Numbered from the stretch's first letter, positions 33,850 to 43,788 are shown. The stretch: 64,000 nt of DNA from Bacillota bacterium (GCA_023399055.1 JAEWQV010000014.1:186001-250000); one strand, 5' to 3'. Numbers and translations: made by a program. Notes: generated by a model not told the origin, from the sequence alone.

Positions 33850-35155
33850 TACACAACAAGAGAAAGTGCAGTCTGTAGAAACTAAACCAAAATTAATACT
33901 GGCTGTCTTACCAATTATATCAATGCTTATACCAGTTTTATTGGATATCTATCATCAGATGGTGGATGTAAATACCTTTAAAATGGGGATTATTACTTTA
34001 TTATTAACCGCGGCGGTATCCTTTTACATTAAAGTGAATGCCTCCGTTATCTGGAAGCAGAGGTTTGTCGGCAGCATTGTAACGATTGCTTATCTGGCAG
34101 GCATCTGTCTTCTTCTGATTCTTCCCAACTCTGATACCTATTGTTTTTGGATGATTGGGAGTTTATTAGTATCTTTACTCGTTGATTTGAAGCTTGGAAT
34201 GTTAATTCACTTTAACTTATCATTTCTGCTAGGCATTAGCGTTAGTCAAAAACCAGAAATCATGATTCAAATTTTGATTACAGGTTTAATTTTAATTATG
34301 TTATCCAATGCTTTAAAGAAGAAAAGTACATTTTTGTATGCTACTATTATTATACTTTCTACTCATATTACCCTATCCTTTGCATTAAATAATTTGGTGT
34401 TTGAAGTGGAATCAAACGTTAATTATTTCTTGTCCTTAACCAGTCTGTTTTTTGTAATTCTGGCTGGTGTAATACTATATGTTCTTTATGACAAAAGGAT
34501 TGGATTTACAATCATTGATCCTTTAGAGTTGGATAAACAGTTCATTATCCCCCAGGAGGAAGCAGCAGCTTCCACACAGCAAGAGAGTTTATTGGAAGTT
34601 GAAAAAACAACACTGTCAAGTACAGAGGATGACTTTATTAATGGGATGCGGACAAGCTATGAGGTGCTTTGTGATCCAGAGAATGATTTATTAAAACAAT
34701 TAAAAGAATTTGATAAGGTGTTGTATGAACATGCATTACACATAGGTGATGTTTCCAAACGCGCGGCAATTTCCATTTCTGCAAATGAGATGTTAGCCTT
34801 TGCAGGTGGTTTATATCATGAGGCAGGTAAGATGAGAGGCAAGAATTATATTGAAGAGGGCTTAATTCTAGCAGATGAATATGCCTTTCCAAAAGAACTG
34901 AAAGCCATAATAAGAGAACATAATATTAAGTATGACAAACCCAATTCTGTGGAAGCAGCTATTGTAATGATTACAGATAGTATAGTATCAACCCTTGATT
35001 ATATTGAAAAAACTGGTGATAAAAAATTTACTACCACCAAGGTAGTAGAAAATATTTTTCAAATGAGAATGGACAAGGGTACCTTTGATGCAGCAGGGTT
35101 GTCCTTAAAGGATTATAAAGTTTTAAAGGAATTTTACCACAGAGAATTTGAATAA
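33836..35155 (+). CDS. Short YqfF/PgpH-like membrane protein with degenerate HD domain
   Basis: In position and layout this is the YqfF (PgpH, c-di-AMP phosphodiesterase) locus: hydrophobic membrane segments from about residue 20 to 225, then a C-terminal HD-like region. But the protein is 439 aa rather than ~700, with no extracellular 7TMR-HDED domain. In the HD region the expected His-Asp is His-Glu (LYHEAGK, near 328), and the later His-His is His-Asn (REHN, near 363). Catalysis may be lost or altered. Overlaps phoH and is followed by ybeY. Confidence 0.8.
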   Translation: MKTDDTQQEKVQSVETKPKLILAVLPIISMLIPVLLDIYHQMVDVNTFKMGIITLLLTAAVSFYIKVNASVIWKQRFVGSIVTIAYLAGICLLLILPNSDTYCFWMIGSLLVSLLVDLKLGMLIHFNLSFLLGISVSQKPEIMIQILITGLILIMLSNALKKKSTFLYATIIILSTHITLSFALNNLVFEVESNVNYFLSLTSLFFVILAGVILYVLYDKRIGFTIIDPLELDKQFIIPQEEAAASTQQESLLEVEKTTLSSTEDDFINGMRTSYEVLCDPENDLLKQLKEFDKVLYEHALHIGDVSKRAAISISANEMLAFAGGLYHEAGKMRGKNYIEEGLILADEYAFPKELKAIIREHNIKYDKPNSVEAAIVMITDSIVSTLDYIEKTGDKKFTTTKVVENIFQMRMDKGTFDAAGLSLKDYKVLKEFYHREFE

Positions 35156-35200
35156 GGGTATTAAAAATATGGCTATAATTAAGGAAAGGCTTGGGCATAT

Positions 35201-35695
35201 ATGACAATTCATTTTGAGAACGAATCCACGAATAAATTGGATTTTAATTATGAAGAACTAATTCATCAAGTAGTGGAGGAGTGCTTAGACCATGAGGAAT
35301 GTCCCTATGAGGTAGACCTTAGTGTTCTTTTAACTGATGATGATGAAATAAGAGAGATTAATCGGGAGTATAGAGAAAAGGATGCAGCAACGGATGTATT
35401 ATCCTTTCCGTCCAATGAATATGATACGCCTGGTGATTTTGATAAGTTTGAAGATGATATCACCTCTTTTGATCCAGAGTCGGGAGAACTTCTTTTAGGT
35501 GATATTGTTATCAGTGTAGAAAGAGCAATTGCACAGGCACAGGAATATGGTCATTCCATTAAAAGAGAAGTGGCATTTTTAACCGCACATAGTATGTTTC
35601 ACTTATTTGGATATGATCATATGGAAGAAAATGAACGTATAAGAATGGAAGAAAAGCAGAACAATGTGTTAGAAAAGCTTGAGATATTTAGATAA
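35201..35695 (+). CDS. ybeY: Endoribonuclease / rRNA maturation factor YbeY
   Basis: A metal-dependent factor in 16S rRNA 3'-end maturation and ribosome quality control. The zinc motif H-x3-H-x5-H appears as HSMFHLFGYDH (about 130-140); the RNA site LSFPSNEY is also present. 164 aa, normal. The phoH-yqfF-ybeY order matches Bacillus. Confidence 0.95.
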   Translation: MTIHFENESTNKLDFNYEELIHQVVEECLDHEECPYEVDLSVLLTDDDEIREINREYREKDAATDVLSFPSNEYDTPGDFDKFEDDITSFDPESGELLLGDIVISVERAIAQAQEYGHSIKREVAFLTAHSMFHLFGYDHMEENERIRMEEKQNNVLEKLEIFR

Positions 35696-35748
35696 GTACA
35701 GGCAGGCAATATTCAATAGAAAGTCGTTTTTGGAAGGGACTGATAAGA

Positions 35749-36846
35749 ATGAAGAAACTTTTAGTTTTAGTGCTGGTTTTATTAACAGCATTCTATATGA
35801 TAGGATGTAGTAAAAACTCTTCAGATGATAAATCAGATATAGATACTGACGAAAATAATATTACAAATATAGTAACGCAAGCACCAACAAATACACCTGC
35901 ACCTACTCCGATTGTCGAAAATCATGACGGAGAGATGAGAAGTTATTTATCTGGTCTATGGGTTCCAATCGAAGTTGGTACAAAGCGTCCAATTGCTATT
36001 CAATTAAACAACTTCAAATCAGTATCCAACCAAAGTGGAATTGGACAAGCGGATATTGTATATGAATGCATTGTGGAAGGCGGAATTACCAGGCTATTAG
36101 GGATTGGTGAAAACTTTAGCGGAGACCGTCTGGGTTCAGTACGCAGCTCCAGACACTATTTTGTTAGTATTGCTGATGAATATGATGCTATTTATGTACA
36201 TTTCGGAAAGACAAAGTATGCAACTAAAAAAATGAATGAATTAAAGATTGATCATATGGATGGCTCCGAAGGAATTGGAACCACTGTATTTTATAGAGAT
36301 AAAAGCATAAAGGCTCCTAACAATGCATTTGCAAGTCTGGAGAGCATTCAGGCAGGAATTGCGAAAAAAGGGTTTGAGACAAATTATGCGAGTGATTTTC
36401 AGCCACACTATACCTTCTATGAGAAGGATACAGACCTCGCAGGTGGAAATCAAGCCATGAAATTGTCCTTACATTTCTCTGGTTATACAACGCCATATTT
36501 TGAATATAATGAGACGGATAAGTCCTATTATCGTTTTCAATTCAATGATAAGCATGTGGATTCCTTAACGAATCAACAGCTGAGTTTTAAAAATATTATT
36601 GTGCAGTTTGTTAAGGAATGGGATATAGATAAAAACGATTATCAAACCATGGAGCTTACGAATGCGTCTGGAACTGGGTATTATATTACCAACGGTACCG
36701 TTGTTCCGATTACCTGGAAGAAGAAGGAAGCAGACAGATGGATGCGCTATTATAATGAAGCTGGGGAAGAGTTAAAGATTAATCCGGGAAAAACCTATAT
36801 TACTTTATTCCCTAAGGATCGACCGGAAGATGTGAAAATCCAATAA
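35749..36846 (+). CDS. YerB-like DUF3048 lipoprotein
   Basis: A lipoprotein signal with lipobox MIGC (C20), then a Ser/Asp/Thr/Pro-rich linker and a DUF3048 domain. Recognisable parts are RPIAIQLNNF, QSGIGQADIVYE, GGITRLLGI, RLGSVRSSR and, at the C-terminus, GKTYITLFP. 365 aa. Extracellular, membrane-anchored; function unknown in the family. Confidence 0.85.
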   Translation: MKKLLVLVLVLLTAFYMIGCSKNSSDDKSDIDTDENNITNIVTQAPTNTPAPTPIVENHDGEMRSYLSGLWVPIEVGTKRPIAIQLNNFKSVSNQSGIGQADIVYECIVEGGITRLLGIGENFSGDRLGSVRSSRHYFVSIADEYDAIYVHFGKTKYATKKMNELKIDHMDGSEGIGTTVFYRDKSIKAPNNAFASLESIQAGIAKKGFETNYASDFQPHYTFYEKDTDLAGGNQAMKLSLHFSGYTTPYFEYNETDKSYYRFQFNDKHVDSLTNQQLSFKNIIVQFVKEWDIDKNDYQTMELTNASGTGYYITNGTVVPITWKKKEADRWMRYYNEAGEELKINPGKTYITLFPKDRPEDVKIQ

Positions 36847-36942
36847 GGCGAAACTTTAGTTTTGAGGCATATGTATTAAAAGATGCCTGTAACAGTAAAG
36901 ATACTGAATAATTACAACGTAAGATAAATAAAGGAGATTGTT

Positions 36943-38616
36943 ATGTCGGCAAGCAATAAGAATAATCAATTTTTAATACAGGGGAGTATTCTGGCAATTG
37001 CTTCCATCCTAGTGCGTATCATAGGACTTGTATACCGCGTTCCCATGCAAAGAATTTATGGTCTAGAGGGTGCAGGTATCTATTCGAAATCCTTTGAAAT
37101 CTATAATATTATGTTGATTATTTCCTCCTATAGTCTACCGATTGCAGTTGCGAGGCTGGTTGCAGTTCGAACAGTAAAGAAAGAACACCGCAATGCCTAT
37201 CGTGTATTTTTAATTGCCATGATGTGTGCAGTGATAGTCGGTTTTATTGCTACGCTGATTGTGTTTTTTGGTGCTGATCTTTTTACTAAACTTATTAAGT
37301 CACCAAATTCTGCACTGCCGTTAAGGGTGCTATCACCTACAATTTTTGTTTTTTCTATTATGGGTGTTTTGCGTGGTTTTTATCAAGGTAAGAATACCAC
37401 AATTCCAACAGCGGTTTCACAGGTATTAGAGCAAATCGTAAATGCTGTAGTGAGTGTGGTAGCTGCTTATTTGTTAGTTAAGAATTTTAGTGCCAGTGTT
37501 AATGTTGCTGCTTATGGTGCTGCGGGCGGTACCTTTGGAACTTTAACAGGAGCTTTTATATCTTTATTATTTTTGGTGTTTGTATTTATAATATATAAAC
37601 CGGTTTTAAACAAGCAGCTTAAAAAGGACCATAGTGAAGTTAATGAAAGTTATAAGTCTATTTTAAAGTTGCTTATGATTACCATATCACCAATTATATT
37701 AAGCCAGTTTGTCTATCAGATTAGTGGGCTTGTTGATATGGCTTTGTTTGGAAATATTATGAGTCTGAAAGAAGTCTCATTGATTGATAACGAAGTTCTT
37801 GGTGTTATACCAGGACAGCTCTACACCTCAGATAATCTGGATTCCCTTTGGGGTATTTATAGCAATGAATATCGTTTGTTAACCAATGTTCCTGTTGCAA
37901 TTGCAACAGCAATCGGTGCAACAATTGTAACTACAATAGCAACGGATTATACCAAAGGTCTTAAGGATGCAATTAGAGCAAAAGTGCATTCAGCTGTTAA
38001 ATTTAACATGATAATTGCAATTCCTTCCTTTGTGGGTATGAGCGTGTTGGCTGGTCCGATTCTTAGAGTTATATTTGCAGATAGATTTAATTTATCATCT
38101 AATGTAATGATGCTGGGTTCGATATCAATCGTGTTCTATGCGCTTTCAACGATAACTTCAGCCGTATTACAAGGTATTAACCGGTTAAAAACCCCAGTGC
38201 TGCATTCAGCTATCTCTTTAGGTATACATATCATTATTGTATTTGTATTACTTCATTTCACTGATTTGAGTACTTATGCGCTTGTTATAGGTAATGTTAC
38301 CTTCCCTCTTGTGGTTTGTATTCTTAACTGGATATCGATCGAAAAGCATTTGAAATATCATCAGGAAATTATTAAGACGTTTTTAATTCCCTTTGTTTGT
38401 TCAGGTCTAATGGGTGTTGTAGCATATTTTACTTACTATGGAATAAACCTACTTACAGGCAGTATGATATTAGCACTTTTTATTGCAATACTTTTGGCTG
38501 TAATCATTTATTTTATCTTGCTGATCTTTTTAAGAGGACTTAATGAGGAGGAGATTGCTTCCTTACCGAAAGGAATGGCAATAATTAGTATATTAAAAAG
38601 GATACATTTACTATAA
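36943..38616 (+). CDS. SpoVB/YtgP-family lipid-linked polysaccharide flippase
   Basis: A 557-aa multi-pass membrane protein of the MVF/MATE-like flippase superfamily with about 14 hydrophobic segments. The N-terminus (SILAIASILVRIIGLVYRVP, then GAGIYS) is typical of SpoVB/YtgP. Such proteins move lipid II or polysaccharide precursors across the membrane; SpoVB acts in spore cortex formation. Which of the two roles applies is not resolved. AAAGGAG ribosome site. Confidence 0.87.
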   Translation: MSASNKNNQFLIQGSILAIASILVRIIGLVYRVPMQRIYGLEGAGIYSKSFEIYNIMLIISSYSLPIAVARLVAVRTVKKEHRNAYRVFLIAMMCAVIVGFIATLIVFFGADLFTKLIKSPNSALPLRVLSPTIFVFSIMGVLRGFYQGKNTTIPTAVSQVLEQIVNAVVSVVAAYLLVKNFSASVNVAAYGAAGGTFGTLTGAFISLLFLVFVFIIYKPVLNKQLKKDHSEVNESYKSILKLLMITISPIILSQFVYQISGLVDMALFGNIMSLKEVSLIDNEVLGVIPGQLYTSDNLDSLWGIYSNEYRLLTNVPVAIATAIGATIVTTIATDYTKGLKDAIRAKVHSAVKFNMIIAIPSFVGMSVLAGPILRVIFADRFNLSSNVMMLGSISIVFYALSTITSAVLQGINRLKTPVLHSAISLGIHIIIVFVLLHFTDLSTYALVIGNVTFPLVVCILNWISIEKHLKYHQEIIKTFLIPFVCSGLMGVVAYFTYYGINLLTGSMILALFIAILLAVIIYFILLIFLRGLNEEEIASLPKGMAIISILKRIHLL

Positions 38617-38667
38617 TTGTATAAATAGCGAAATAATGGAGATAATATTGCCGAAGGAGTGGTTTCT

Positions 38668-39333
38668 ATGAAACTTAAAAAGGCATCAATTTATCTCGTA
38701 ATTTTCGCAATGTTGTGCGTTTTGTTTACAGGTTGCTATTATTTAAGCTATTTACATGCACTTAAAAATTTTAATGAACGTGCAGTTGAACAGAAGAGTG
38801 ATTTTTATAAATATTTAGAAAATATAAATCCGACAGCACAACCAGATGAAGCAGAGAATCAAGACGACGTTCCTGTAATTAAGACAGAGTCAACTGTTTT
38901 ACCTACTACAAAGTATAATTTACAAATCTATAATATGAAAACAGATACCACAGAAACACAGGTACTAAATCCACCTGGCTATTTGGTTGGACTTACCCGG
39001 GAAGAAATAATGGATTATATCGCTTCTTATATGAGCGATATGCCTTTATCCGAGTATAACAAAGGTTTGATTTCTTATGAATTGACCTACTTTTCAGAAG
39101 AAGAGATAACAATAAAGAAAACCTATAATGAAGATTTTCTTCCGTTCCGGTTCTATGTTGTCATAAAAGATGGTTATGTTGTGGTATATAATAGTGATTT
39201 GAAGAGTATATTTCGAGATACTCATATAGAAGCGAAAACTCTTCCAGAAGAAGATAGAATCAAATTAATTCAAGGTATTTATGTGAATAGCCTGGACGAG
39301 CTTTATGCATTGCTTGAGAGTTATTCCAGTTAA
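38668..39333 (+). CDS. BofC-like lipoprotein (tentative)
   Basis: A hydrophobic N-terminus with lipobox-like FTGC (C23) starts a 221-aa secreted protein. The C-terminal half (PGYLVGLTREEIMDYI, FRFYVVIKDGYVVVY, LPEEDRIKLIQGI) resembles the BofC C-terminal domain, which in Bacillus controls the SpoIVB protease. It lies next to a SpoVB-like gene, compatible with sporulation. Start at 38668 with AAGGAG; the frame also has a GTG at 38659. Confidence 0.6.
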   Translation: MKLKKASIYLVIFAMLCVLFTGCYYLSYLHALKNFNERAVEQKSDFYKYLENINPTAQPDEAENQDDVPVIKTESTVLPTTKYNLQIYNMKTDTTETQVLNPPGYLVGLTREEIMDYIASYMSDMPLSEYNKGLISYELTYFSEEEITIKKTYNEDFLPFRFYVVIKDGYVVVYNSDLKSIFRDTHIEAKTLPEEDRIKLIQGIYVNSLDELYALLESYSS

Positions 39334-39340
39334 AACCTAA

Positions 39341-39378
39341 GGGTTGTTGCAAACTTATTGATTTGCAGCAACCCATTT
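39341..39378 (+). terminator. 13-bp hairpin terminator
   Basis: GGGTTGTTGCAAA (39341-39353) pairs with TTTGCAGCAACCC (39362-39374), with one G-T pair, around an 8-nt loop. Only a short ATTT tail. Its arm resembles the gpr-spoIIP hairpin at 1452-1494. Confidence 0.7.
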
Positions 39379-39402
39379 AAATTCTGGCAAACGATATCAG
39401 AG

Positions 39403-39411
39403 TGGTATAAT
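39403..39411 (+). promoter_or_regulatory. Possible extended -10 promoter before the HI0933-type gene
   Basis: TG-G-TATAAT at 39403-39411, with a weak -35 (TTCTGG, 18 nt upstream). About 180 nt of AT-rich leader follows. Confidence 0.35.
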
Positions 39412-39591
39412 ATTATCCTTAGAAAGCAAGCTTTCATAACTGATTTTAGAAATCTTTAGCTTGGTTCTGATTATTAAAAATTTATTAAGAATTCTTTAGT
39501 AACACCTTATACCTTAAAGAAACGCTTGAAATAATGCTTTCGGTAAAATATAATGAAACAAATGCGAAACTTTACATGTGGAGGCGTTCAA

Positions 39592-40941
39592 TTGGAATAT
39601 GATGTGATCATCATAGGAGCAGGAGCTTCTGGGTTGACTGCAGCAATTGCTGCAGCACGCGAAGGCAGTTCGGTTCTTGTGATTGAGCAAATGGATAAAG
39701 CAGGTAAAAAAATATTAGCTACAGGCAACGGAAAATGTAATTATACTAATTTACATCAAAGTCCTGATTGCTATCGTTCCGATGACAGCGCATTTGCTAT
39801 GAAAGTGCTGTCTTGTTTTGACGTTGAAAAAACATTGCAGTTTTTTAAGGAACTTGGAATCTATCCAAGAGAACGGGATGGATATCTGTATCCCAATTCA
39901 GAACAAGCTGCTAGTGTTGTATCTGTACTCATGCTGGAATGTCTGGCACTTAAGGTGGAATTTCGATATGAGGAGAAAGTAATTAGTATTAAAAATCCAG
40001 ACTTTACCGTAATAACGAAAAAAGATGAGACGGAAAAAGGTAATAAAGTAAAGAATTCAAATATAAAAAATTTAAATAGCCAGAATTTAAATAGTAACAA
40101 TGCAAGCTTAAAAACCTATTCCTATAAAGCTGAGAAATTGATTATTGCAACTGGGGGTTGTGCTTCACCTAAGCTTGGCTCCGATGGAAGTGGTTTCGAA
40201 CTGGCAAAGTTGTTTGGTCACACTGTGATTAAACCGCTCCCAGCACTGGTTTCGCTTTTATCACCACAAAAGTATTGTAAGACAGTCTCCGGTGTGAGAG
40301 TTAAAGCAAAGGTAACTGCATTTACAGAGGAGTTTCATAAAGGTAATGAAAATGCGACTAAACTACTTGGAACGGAAAAAGGTGAAATTGTCTTTACGGA
40401 TATCGGTATTTCCGGGATTCCGATTATGCAAGTAAGCCGTTTTGTGGCAAAAGCTCTGGACCAAGGTGAAAAGGTATCTCTCGAACTTGATTATTTTGCA
40501 GAACTTTCAAAGCAGGAGTTAGCAAACTTAATTAAGCAAAGAATTAATAAGAGTCCGCATAAAACGATAGAAGAAATGATGATTGGACTATTAAATCACA
40601 AGCTTTCGTATGTATTACTTCAGCAGGCAGAGCTAGACCTGACGAAGAACTGTCTACCGATGACTAATTCAGAAATAGACCGATTGGTTTCAAGCTTAAA
40701 AGAACATCAAATGGCTGTCAATGCTACCAACTCCTTTGAATTTGCCCAGGTAAGTACCGGAGGAGTAAAAACCAGTGAAGTAGATCCTCGTTCCATGGAA
40801 TCTAGATTACAGAAGAAACTATACCTGGTTGGAGAATTGTTGGATGTGGACGGAACTTGTGGAGGATATAATCTTCAATGGGCTTGGAGTTCAGGATATT
40901 TGGCTGGAATAACAGCAGGAGCAAAAAATAAATCTCAATAA
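39592..40941 (+). CDS. HI0933/YtfP-type NAD(P)/FAD-dependent flavoprotein
   Basis: A flavoprotein of the HI0933 family. The FAD site is DVIIIGAGASGLTAAIAA (4-21), then GKKILATGNGKCNYTN; ATGGCASPKLGSDGSG follows mid-protein, and TCGGYNLQWAWSSGYLAG ends it. A TTG start at 39592 is preferred: GGAGG lies 7 nt upstream and it places the FAD motif at the N-terminus; the ATG at 39553 has no ribosome site. An Asn/Lys/Ser-rich insert (about 147-173) looks like low-complexity expansion. Substrate unknown. 449 aa. Confidence 0.87.
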   Translation: MEYDVIIIGAGASGLTAAIAAAREGSSVLVIEQMDKAGKKILATGNGKCNYTNLHQSPDCYRSDDSAFAMKVLSCFDVEKTLQFFKELGIYPRERDGYLYPNSEQAASVVSVLMLECLALKVEFRYEEKVISIKNPDFTVITKKDETEKGNKVKNSNIKNLNSQNLNSNNASLKTYSYKAEKLIIATGGCASPKLGSDGSGFELAKLFGHTVIKPLPALVSLLSPQKYCKTVSGVRVKAKVTAFTEEFHKGNENATKLLGTEKGEIVFTDIGISGIPIMQVSRFVAKALDQGEKVSLELDYFAELSKQELANLIKQRINKSPHKTIEEMMIGLLNHKLSYVLLQQAELDLTKNCLPMTNSEIDRLVSSLKEHQMAVNATNSFEFAQVSTGGVKTSEVDPRSMESRLQKKLYLVGELLDVDGTCGGYNLQWAWSSGYLAGITAGAKNKSQ

Positions 40942-40992
40942 GCAATAACTGGTAATAACAAGTTAACGCATAAATGATAAAGGAACATTAGA

Positions 40993-42597
40993 ATGATACG
41001 CATTGCGCAAATAAAGCTTCCAATTAAGCATACCGTGGAAGACTTAAAAAAATCAGCAGCAAAAGCTCTCAAACTGTCACCTTCGGATATAAGTGAAGTG
41101 GAGATTGTAAAAAAATCCATAGATGCCAGAAAAGATGAGATCAAATACATTTATACATTAGAGATATCTTTAAAAAATAAGGGAGCGGATGCAGAACAAC
41201 AGCTCTTTAATCGCTGCCATAATGTTAATATTACGCTTTCTTCAAAAGAAAATTATAAATTTATTTCTCAGGCAGAGCAAAAACTTAACCTAAGACCTAT
41301 CGTGGTCGGTACAGGACCAGCGGGATTATTTGCAGCCTTACAGTTAGCAAAATACGGTTACCACCCTCTTGTTATTGAACGTGGAGACGAGGTGAGTAAA
41401 AGAGTAAGAGCCGTGGAGAATTTTTGGAGCACCAATGAGCTATCCCCGGAAAGTAATGTTCAATTTGGTGAAGGTGGTGCAGGAACCTTCTCAGATGGTA
41501 AACTAAACACAATGGTGAAAGATAGTAATCATCGCTATCGACTCATTATGGAAACCTTTGTGAATTATGGTGCACCCTCTGAAATATTATACCTAAACAA
41601 ACCACATATTGGCACAGATAAGCTTCGCTATGTTGTTGAGAAGATGCGAAAAGAAATCATCCGCCTGGGCGGAGAGGTGCGTTTTAATACGAAACTTACC
41701 GATTTAATTATAGAAAATGAACAAATAGTTGGAGTTGAACTTAACCATTCGGAAAAACTCCCCTGCAAGGTGTTAATACCGGCAATTGGACATAGTGCCA
41801 GAGATACCTTTCAAATGTTCAAAGACAATAACTTGAAATTAACACCAAAAGCTTTTGCCATTGGAATGAGAATTGAGCACCCCCAAAGTGTAATAAGTAA
41901 CTCCCAATATGGTAAAGATTATATTCACCTTCCTGCTGCGGATTACAAGCTAACGCATCAAACAGCTTCAGGAAGAGGAGTCTATTCCTTCTGTATGTGT
42001 CCCGGAGGCTTTGTTGTAAATGCTTCTTCAGAAAATGGACATATGGCTGTGAATGGTATGAGTAACTATCTTCGTGATGAAATAAATGCCAACAGTGCGA
42101 TTGTTGTCACTGTGCAACCGTCAGATTTTGGTGGAGATGATCCACTTAGCGGAGTCGCTTTTCAAAGAAAATGGGAAAAAGCAGCTTATGCAGCAGGCAA
42201 AGGTTATGTTCCTGTTCAGCTCTTTGGAGACTTGTTAAAGAATCAAGATAGTGTTACCATAGGAAAGGTTGTCCCTAATATTAAGGGTATCTACCGTTTA
42301 ACCAATTTGATGAATTGCTTGCCGGATACTATCATTGAATCTTTAAAGGAAGGAATTCTTGCTTTTGACCATAAAATAAAAGGTTTCGCGGATGAAGAGA
42401 CAGTGCTTAGCGGTGTAGAGACACGAACTTCTTCGCCAGTTCGTATTGAGAGAGATCATAACCTGGAAAGTAATATAAAGGGAATCTATCCTTGCGGCGA
42501 AGGCGCCGGATATGCAGGTGGAATCACCTCGGCTGCAATGGACGGAATAAAGGTTTTTGAAGCTGTGGCTAGTCAATATCAACCGGATTACAATTAG
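40993..42597 (+). CDS. FAD-dependent dehydrogenase (uncharacterised)
   Basis: 534 aa. An N-terminal ~100-residue domain (IRIAQIKLPIKHTVEDL, repeated in many Firmicute homologues) precedes the FAD site VVGTGPAGLFAALQLAKYG (about 104-122). Later motifs VQFGEGGAGTFSDGKLN and CGEGAGYAGGITSAAMDG match this family of FAD-dependent dehydrogenases. Substrate unknown. It follows another flavoprotein gene by 51 nt, so the two may share a transcript. AAAGGA ribosome site. Confidence 0.88.
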   Translation: MIRIAQIKLPIKHTVEDLKKSAAKALKLSPSDISEVEIVKKSIDARKDEIKYIYTLEISLKNKGADAEQQLFNRCHNVNITLSSKENYKFISQAEQKLNLRPIVVGTGPAGLFAALQLAKYGYHPLVIERGDEVSKRVRAVENFWSTNELSPESNVQFGEGGAGTFSDGKLNTMVKDSNHRYRLIMETFVNYGAPSEILYLNKPHIGTDKLRYVVEKMRKEIIRLGGEVRFNTKLTDLIIENEQIVGVELNHSEKLPCKVLIPAIGHSARDTFQMFKDNNLKLTPKAFAIGMRIEHPQSVISNSQYGKDYIHLPAADYKLTHQTASGRGVYSFCMCPGGFVVNASSENGHMAVNGMSNYLRDEINANSAIVVTVQPSDFGGDDPLSGVAFQRKWEKAAYAAGKGYVPVQLFGDLLKNQDSVTIGKVVPNIKGIYRLTNLMNCLPDTIIESLKEGILAFDHKIKGFADEETVLSGVETRTSSPVRIERDHNLESNIKGIYPCGEGAGYAGGITSAAMDGIKVFEAVASQYQPDYN

Positions 42598-42640
42598 TAA
42601 TATAATTATACTTAGGAAAATACGTTTGGGAGGATCTTGT

Positions 42641-43498
42641 ATGAATTGCAGGGATCAATTAAAGGATAAACAAAGAGTTGTTGTCAAGATTGGATCATCT
42701 TCTTTAACACATATGGAAACTGGAAGTCTTAACCTGGAGAAGATGGAGCGTTTGGTGCGTATATTAACCGACTTAAGAAATCAAGGGAAAGATGTAATTC
42801 TTGTAACGTCTGGAGCAATTGCAGTTGGCAGGAAGGCATTAGGGCTGTTAGAACGCCCTACTAAGCGATCTGTAAAGCAGGCCTGTGCAGCTGTTGGTCA
42901 AGCAAGTCTAATGATGGTTTATCAAAAACTTTTTGCAGAATATAATCAGACGGCAGCACAGATTTTGATTACGAAATATACCATGATGAATGAGATTAGC
43001 CGTTTTAATGCGAAGAATACCTTCGGAGAACTTTTCAGAATGGGTGTTATTCCAATTGTAAATGAGAATGATACGGTATCTACTGAAGAGTTGGATCTTG
43101 ATTTCGGTGACAATGATACGTTATCTGCTATTGTTACCGCACTTGTAGAAGCGGATTTGTTAATCTTATTATCGGATATTGACGGACTTTATACGGATGA
43201 TCCAAATAAGAATCGGGATGCAAAGCTTATTTCCTGTGTTACTGAATTCACGGAAGAGCTTACTGGCATGGCTAAGGATTCTGCCAGCACAGTTGGAACC
43301 GGTGGAATGTCAACGAAAGTGTCAGCAGCTAGGATTGCTACTACCTCCGGAGCTGACATGGTGATTACCAATGGTGATAATGTAAGAAACATCAACCATA
43401 TTCTTGAGGGACGTGAGGTTGGAACTTTATTTGTCGCACAGAAAAAGGAAGATTTCAATATCATGGATTATATTACCTCAAAGCAGTATCAAAAATAA
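42641..43498 (+). CDS. proB: Glutamate 5-kinase
   Basis: First step of proline synthesis, phosphorylating glutamate. Amino acid kinase fold: VVKIGSSSL at the N-terminus, VTSGAIAVG, NENDTVS, FGDNDTLSA and GTGGMSTKVSAA. At 285 aa it lacks the C-terminal PUA domain of longer ProB. GGGAGG precedes the ATG at 42641; the frame is open further upstream into the previous gene. proA is not adjacent; proC is at 52.7 kb. Confidence 0.95.
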   Translation: MNCRDQLKDKQRVVVKIGSSSLTHMETGSLNLEKMERLVRILTDLRNQGKDVILVTSGAIAVGRKALGLLERPTKRSVKQACAAVGQASLMMVYQKLFAEYNQTAAQILITKYTMMNEISRFNAKNTFGELFRMGVIPIVNENDTVSTEELDLDFGDNDTLSAIVTALVEADLLILLSDIDGLYTDDPNKNRDAKLISCVTEFTEELTGMAKDSASTVGTGGMSTKVSAARIATTSGADMVITNGDNVRNINHILEGREVGTLFVAQKKEDFNIMDYITSKQYQK

Positions 43499-43555
43499 AT
43501 TAACATCTTTCAAGTAATGTTTGTACCGCCGTTTGGCGGAGGATTGGAGAAAACT

Positions 43556-43765
43556 ATGGACGAACAGAGAATAACTAGAATTAATGAATTATATCATAAG
43601 GCACAAAATGGAGGATTAACGGAGGAGGAGAAGGATGAACAGACAAGACTTAGAGCAGAGTATATTGCTGCAATTCGTCAAAACCTACGAGGAACCTTGG
43701 AGCAGGTTTCTATTGTTCAGCCAGATGGCTCCATCGTAAAAGCTACTGATCTTAAAAAACAGTAA
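43556..43765 (+). CDS. DUF896 / YnzC-type small protein
   Basis: A 69-aa helical protein with the family signature RITRINELYHKAQNGGLTEE and RLRAEYIAAIRQNLRGTLE. In Bacillus YnzC is SOS-linked; the role is unknown. A CCGCC/GGCGG hairpin (43526-43539) lies just before the ribosome site GGAG. Between proB and the folate gene, with short gaps. Confidence 0.88.
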   Translation: MDEQRITRINELYHKAQNGGLTEEEKDEQTRLRAEYIAAIRQNLRGTLEQVSIVQPDGSIVKATDLKKQ

Positions 43766-43788
43766 AAACGAAAGTACGGGTTATAACT

